Shown here: piece after piece, positions 5,757-7,837 of the stretch
How the letters are laid out: each line of letters opens with the position of its first letter
Position numbering within the stretch: position 1 is the first letter of the stretch
NCBI GenBank assembly: GCA_910577575.1
Contig: CAJTOG010000076.1
Location: 1 to 7,837, forward strand
DNA: 7,837 bases
From: an uncultured Ruminococcus sp.
GTDB taxonomy: Bacteria; Bacillota; Clostridia; Oscillospirales; Ruminococcaceae
Reading direction: 5' to 3'
Program-made: the position numbers and the translations under genes
Notes under the pieces: generated by a model
Told to the model about the DNA's origin: nothing
Seen by the model: the letters and a program-made list of their open reading frames with translations, nothing else
Databases searched by the model: none

Positions 5757-6620
5757 TTAACCCACCTGTTCTATATTGGTAAATTGAAGTTTTTTCAGTG
5801 CCACAAGATTGCAGATAAAAAGTCCGATTATTATAACCGTAAAATATAAATAAGATTTTGATATCGGGATAACTGGATCACGGAGAATCTCTGTATAATG
5901 AAGCCATACAATTGTGTTCGCCATAGGAAAGTACCACATTGCAGAGGTTTTCAGAGAGCAAGTCGCTACACCAAGTCCTACAACTGTAAATACTGCAAAT
6001 ACTCCTGCTGATTTTATACCCATTAACTTAAAAAGATAAAGTATCAGCACAAGTACAAAAAGATATGCACTCATAAGAAAAAAGGTTTGCAATACAGATG
6101 TAATTAAAGGTATCTGATTATAGAGATTTGATGGCAGAAGCTCCGAGGCAAAACTATTGTATTCATCTGGAAAACGTGAAGAATACATACGTACAGTTTC
6201 GCTCCATTCAATACGAAATTCTCCTTTTGATGTTGCTATGCTAAATAAAAATAATGTTCCCATATATGAAAATATTGCCAATATGATAAATAGCAATTGT
6301 CCTAAAAACCAGTTAAATTTCCCCGTTCTCTGTATGAAAAGCAAAGTATTTCTGCTTATTATAGGATAGTCGCTTATGAGGATAAGAAATACACATGGCA
6401 TTAACAAAACAAGCATTCCGGAATTTCCGATAGAAACAAATGGCTCAAATACTGTAAGTGAAACACTCATCTTTTCCGCACGTTCAAGAAGAGGCTCAAC
6501 AGCAAGTGTTCGCATAAATATAAATAAGACGCCCACTATTATAATTCGTGGATTTGTTATCCAACACAAATACTCAGAGCGTGCAATAGATAAAATTGAA
6601 TAAAATCTAGGTTTATTCAC
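5757..6620 (-). CDS. ABC-2 type permease subunit B
   Basis: An integral membrane protein of about 287 residues with six predicted helices at roughly 25-40, 68-84, 104-128, 173-198, 204-221 and 257-276. A large extracytoplasmic-looking loop lies between helices 3 and 4 (about 130-170). I chose GTG 6620 because AAGGAGG sits 10 bases before it; TTG 6629 is only one base after that site. The start overlaps the stop of permease A by 8 bases, and the stop is 2 bases before the ATPase ATG. It probably forms a heterodimeric channel with permease A, driven by the ATPase. No sequence family name can be assigned with confidence; the call rests on topology and context. Confidence 0.8.
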   Translation of the reverse strand: MNKPRFYSILSIARSEYLCWITNPRIIIVGVLFIFMRTLAVEPLLERAEKMSVSLTVFEPFVSIGNSGMLVLLMPCVFLILISDYPIISRNTLLFIQRTGKFNWFLGQLLFIILAIFSYMGTLFLFSIATSKGEFRIEWSETVRMYSSRFPDEYNSFASELLPSNLYNQIPLITSVLQTFFLMSAYLFVLVLILYLFKLMGIKSAGVFAVFTVVGLGVATCSLKTSAMWYFPMANTIVWLHYTEILRDPVIPISKSYLYFTVIIIGLFICNLVALKKLQFTNIEQVG

Positions 6621-7506
6621 CGCAGTCAAGCCTCCTTTTCTGAACTATAATATAAAATATAAAAGCAATAACAATAAGCCCGCCGTTATATAGAAGTATC
6701 AGTTTTTTATCAGATAATTCAAATAAATTTAGAATTGAATCGGGTGCAATTATATTTGTAAATCTTCCAAGTTTCTCATTGATATTTTCAAAATCGCTGT
6801 ACGCCTGTGCCATAAGTTTTATACAGCTTTGTGTAACTGCATACTTAACAAAGAATGGTATGCACATTACAAGATATTTATTTTTGGTTATACAGGTTAA
6901 CGTTATTGCCGGAACTGCCGACATAGCTCCATAAATGAACATTTCAGCATATTTGATAAGCAAAACACCGATATACCCATTATTCGCTACATTAGGATAA
7001 GTGTAAGAGAGTATTTCTTTGTACATATTTTGCAATTCGATAGCATATTCGTTTATATTTGGGAAAAGAGTATATACAAGTCCTGTAAAAATTATGTAAC
7101 CAAGCATTACAGCAATTCCGCCACTGATACATGTTGTCAGAAATTTTGAAGTGTAAAAGCTGAATTTCGATGAACGAAATATAGTGTTTCTTATAGCTTG
7201 TGATTCACATTCATCACACACAAAAGGTATAAATGCAAATGCCGAAATTATAGGAATAAACATCGAAAGCCAACCATTCGAAGCTCTTAATGCAACATTT
7301 ATTGAACAAAAATCAGTACTGCTAAGCATAAATTCACGGTTAAATTCTATAAGTGATTTTATAATTGAATATTCATAACTTGTCATATTGTCAGTATATA
7401 TTCCTGTTCCGGAACAAAGTATTATTGTGAATGCCATACAGATATATAAACCGTAATTACTTAATATCATTTTCAGATTTACTGAAATATTTTTAATAAT
7501 TTTCAT
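6613..7506 (-). CDS. ABC-2 type permease subunit A
   Basis: A 297-residue membrane protein with predicted helices at about 18-36, 79-97, 127-148, 180-206, 210-228 and 269-288. A large loop lies between helices 1 and 2 (residues 37-78), as in ABC-2 permeases of small-peptide or bacteriocin systems. ATG 7506 was chosen over GTG 7515 because AAAGG lies 8 bases upstream of the ATG and inside the longer version's first codons. The stretch CDECESQAIRNTIFRSSKFS after helix 2 is probably a cytoplasmic coupling region that contacts the ATPase. It follows the preceding gene by 20 bases and overlaps permease B by 8 bases. Export, immunity or sensing are all possible. Confidence 0.8.
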   Translation of the reverse strand: MKIIKNISVNLKMILSNYGLYICMAFTIILCSGTGIYTDNMTSYEYSIIKSLIEFNREFMLSSTDFCSINVALRASNGWLSMFIPIISAFAFIPFVCDECESQAIRNTIFRSSKFSFYTSKFLTTCISGGIAVMLGYIIFTGLVYTLFPNINEYAIELQNMYKEILSYTYPNVANNGYIGVLLIKYAEMFIYGAMSAVPAITLTCITKNKYLVMCIPFFVKYAVTQSCIKLMAQAYSDFENINEKLGRFTNIIAPDSILNLFELSDKKLILLYNGGLIVIAFIFYIIVQKRRLDCGE

Positions 7507-7526
7507 TTTAAACACCTTTAGTAAAT

Positions 7527-7837
7527 TTATTCAAATATTTTATAGTATCTGAAGTTTTTACCATCTACTGCATCAACATAACAAACATATACAAGTTGAT
7601 CGTTCGGATTATATAAAGTAAATTTCCATGATGGTTCAATTTTGGATGAAGGGTTATCTATGTCAATATAACCATTTTCATCTTGAGCAGGAATTGTCGT
7701 ATATATCAATTCAACCACTTGAACTTCAAAAGTTACGTTGTCACTCAAGTTGCTGCCTATAAGCTTTGCCGCTTCATCAAAACTTATAACTTTATTGTAA
7801 GTCGTTATATCCTCTGCGGTTTCTCATAAATATGTTC
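7527..7837 (-). CDS. C-terminal part of an extracytoplasmic-type protein, partial, probable frameshift
   Basis: The frame ending at TAA 7529-7527 reads VISFDEAAKLIGSNLSDNV, EVQVVELIYTTIPAQDENGY, EPSWKFTLYNP and CYVDAVDGKNFRYYKIFE. FDEAAKL, W-F and VDAVDG resemble the closing domain of secreted or lipoprotein partners encoded with ABC permeases in Ruminococcus relatives (PepSY-like layout). I do not assign a named family. The frame is closed by TGA near 7828. The protein appears to continue upstream in another frame (EHIYEK to the right edge), and one extra base near 7820-7822 would join them. The N-terminus and any signal sequence are outside the window. The first gene seen of the ABC operon, 20 bases before permease A. 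Confidence 0.6.

Noticed and set aside
6157..7378. Plus-strand ORFs of 64-75 codons within the permease genes
   Set aside because: They are antisense shadows of intact membrane protein genes, without ribosome binding sites.

Overview
The window is AT-rich, with Firmicutes-style GGAGG ribosome binding sites. It carries a large extracellular protein with calcium-binding repeats, of a type I associate with gut and rumen Ruminococcus and relatives. I read it as accessory DNA from an anaerobic member of the Oscillospirales. That placement is inference from gene style, not a database match. I see no rRNA, tRNA, CRISPR array or intact transposase.

Layout. (1) Positions 1-2494, minus strand: one uninterrupted 831-codon frame, running off the left edge, that encodes most of a secreted surface protein. 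It has a beta-helix-like tail, an Ig/Fn3-like module, five thrombospondin-type-3-like Ca repeats, a degenerate von Willebrand A domain and a sixth repeat. Its 5' end is damaged: the ribosome binding site and ATG are present but out of frame, and no signal peptide remains. (2) Positions 2495-3495: an AT-rich spacer with a possible promoter and an inverted repeat, a C-terminal gene scrap, a strong hairpin, and the C-terminal half of an unrecognised helical protein on the minus strand. (3) Positions 3496-4521, plus strand: a remnant of a mobile-element zinc-ribbon protein, then two small genes of a type I associate with Firmicutes prophages. (4) Positions 4521-4703: two adjacent hairpins, the second a bidirectional terminator between convergent units. 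(5) Positions 4704-7837, minus strand: an ABC-transporter operon. In transcription order it holds an extracytoplasmic-type protein (partial), permease A, permease B, ATPase, a small out-of-frame tail ORF and a 77-residue membrane protein, and it ends at the terminator. Starts overlap or nearly abut stops, so the operon looks translationally coupled.

The most notable signal is a pattern. At least six places, in five broken genes plus the end of the ATPase gene, show coherent protein continuing in the -1 frame. In each case one extra A in a short coding-strand A5 or A6 tract would restore it. Two weaker cases (the 2791 scrap and the right-edge gene) fit the same rule. The shifts are all in the same direction. 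Single-base undercalls during sequencing, or recent homopolymer decay in a gene graveyard, are the simplest explanations. Slippage-dependent expression is possible at two sites: an in-frame A AAA AAG heptamer at 3624-3630, and an AAAAAG followed by a stem-loop at the ATPase stop. I found no complete new defence or biosynthetic system.
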